IMG/VR virus record: IMGVR_UViG_3300027977_000003
Span: 1 to 38,083 of that record
Origin: a virus
Length of the DNA stretch: 38,083 nt
Direction: 5' to 3' (one strand)
In this document: piece by piece, positions 37,647 to 38,083 of the stretch
Position numbering within the stretch: the stretch's first letter is position 1
Layout of the letters: each line of letters starts with the position of its first letter
Made by a program: the position numbers and the translations under genes
Notes under the pieces: model-generated
The model's database searches: none
What the model saw: the letters and a program-made list of their open reading frames with translations, nothing else
Told to the model about the DNA's origin: nothing

Positions 37647-38083
37647 TTAACCGATGCGGTAGACGATAAAAACGCCTGCCGCTGACTTGCGGCAACGGAA
37701 ACGAGCAGCAGAACCACTCGTAGCCGCAGTCGCAGGAGCGCCTTCAATTGTCACATCTGTATTAACCGTCAAAGTCAAAGCAAATGCTGCAAATGTAATG
37801 ACGCTAAAGTCAAACGAATCACCAATCGCCCACTCAGTTGCCAAGTCAAGGTTTGCACCTGTTGGCATTTGAATGTTGCGTGATGCGGTTGGGGTGGCGG
37901 TAATGATGCCAGTCAGCACATTAGCGGCTGTGGCAATCATCGAGCCGCCATCAGCTATGTTGGCTGGCGCACCCTGGGGTTGCCAGTTGCCATCGTTAGT
38001 GATTGCTGGGGCAACACCGATTGCGTAATAAGCGCCCGATGCACCAGCTTGAATAGTCACGCTGGTGGCATTGGTAAATGCGC
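37647..38083 (-). CDS. Putative decoration protein, 5' end cut by window end
   Basis: Same sequence as 2201-2637. The gene's stop is here but its start lies beyond the window; the complete form is at 2201-2812. An internal start within the window is not meant as a real start. Confidence 0.8.
   Translation of the reverse strand, partial: AFTNATSVTIQAGASGAYYAIGVAPAITNDGNWQPQGAPANIADGGSMIATAANVLTGIITATPTASRNIQMPTGANLDLATEWAIGDSFDFSVITFAAFALTLTVNTDVTIEGAPATAATSGSAARFRCRKSAAGVFIVYRIG

Larger units (their letters stand above)
35447..38083. repeat. Right copy of 2,637-bp direct terminal repeat
   Basis: Identical in sequence to 1-2637 at both ends and across all genes it covers. It reaches the window end inside the 203-residue gene. 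Not an independent locus if the contig is a circularised assembly. Confidence 0.97.

Noticed and set aside
1-38083. CRISPR arrays, tRNA genes, insertion sequences
   Set aside because: Reading through the window I found no regularly spaced repeats, no cloverleaf-like arms with conserved tRNA bases, and no transposase-like protein. A dedicated tRNA scan would settle the tRNA point.

Overview
The window looks like the complete genome of a tailed phage of the P22 type (short tail, headful packaging). The gene order along the minus strand matches P22: small and large terminase, P22-type portal, scaffold, 430-residue coat, gp4-like and gp10-like tail factors, a probable tail needle, three ejection proteins and a tailspike-like head-binding domain. 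Positions 1-2637 and 35447-38083 are the same sequence, so the unique genome is 35,446 bp. It is either a circular assembly written past its own start or a terminally redundant headful chromosome. GC-rich coding, with an AT-richer island around 22.7-25.1 kb, would fit a freshwater Burkholderiales-like host, but no host gene is present and this is a guess.

Layout. (1) Minus strand, about 12.75 kb down to 1 and continuing through the joined ends to about 20.47 kb: a small Cro-like regulator, a Toprim primase/RepA-type helicase, a 172-bp structured gap with a consensus DnaA box and G-runs, a DUF6378-like protein, a ParB-methyltransferase fusion, the terminases, portal, scaffold, coat and decoration-like proteins, gp4, small Lys-rich proteins, gp10, needle, ejection proteins, a receptor-binding system split over three genes, small virion-like proteins and the lysis genes (small membrane proteins, holin-like protein, M15 peptidase). 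(2) Plus strand, 12.88-20.47 kb: a tightly overlapping operon (mostly ATGA or TGATG junctions) for DNA metabolism. It holds a Sak4-like ATPase, a DUF669-type ssDNA-binding protein, a RecB/Cas4-like nuclease, an SF2 helicase, a sigma-70 region-4-like protein, a DnaQ-fold exonuclease, a VRR-NUC nuclease, and a chain of very small proteins including a ribbon-helix-helix protein and zinc-ribbon-like proteins. The two transcription units diverge at 12.75-12.88 kb and converge with overlapping stop codons at 20,465-20,468.

How it works together. The phage has its own primase-helicase and a recombination set but no DNA polymerase, RNA polymerase or integrase that I can see. It probably borrows the host replisome and RNA polymerase and is probably virulent. 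The sigma-like, Cro-like and ribbon-helix-helix proteins are the visible candidates for the early/late switch.

Most unusual points: a 12-base G tract inside the ParB domain of the methyltransferase (possible phase variation of a phage methylase), a Cas4-like cysteine set in the recombination nuclease, a receptor-binding apparatus split into head-binding, middle and beta-helix genes, a peptidase-S74-like C-terminus on an ejection protein, a group of four Lys-rich micro-proteins in the morphogenesis operon, and a Cys4 module recurring in three unrelated proteins.
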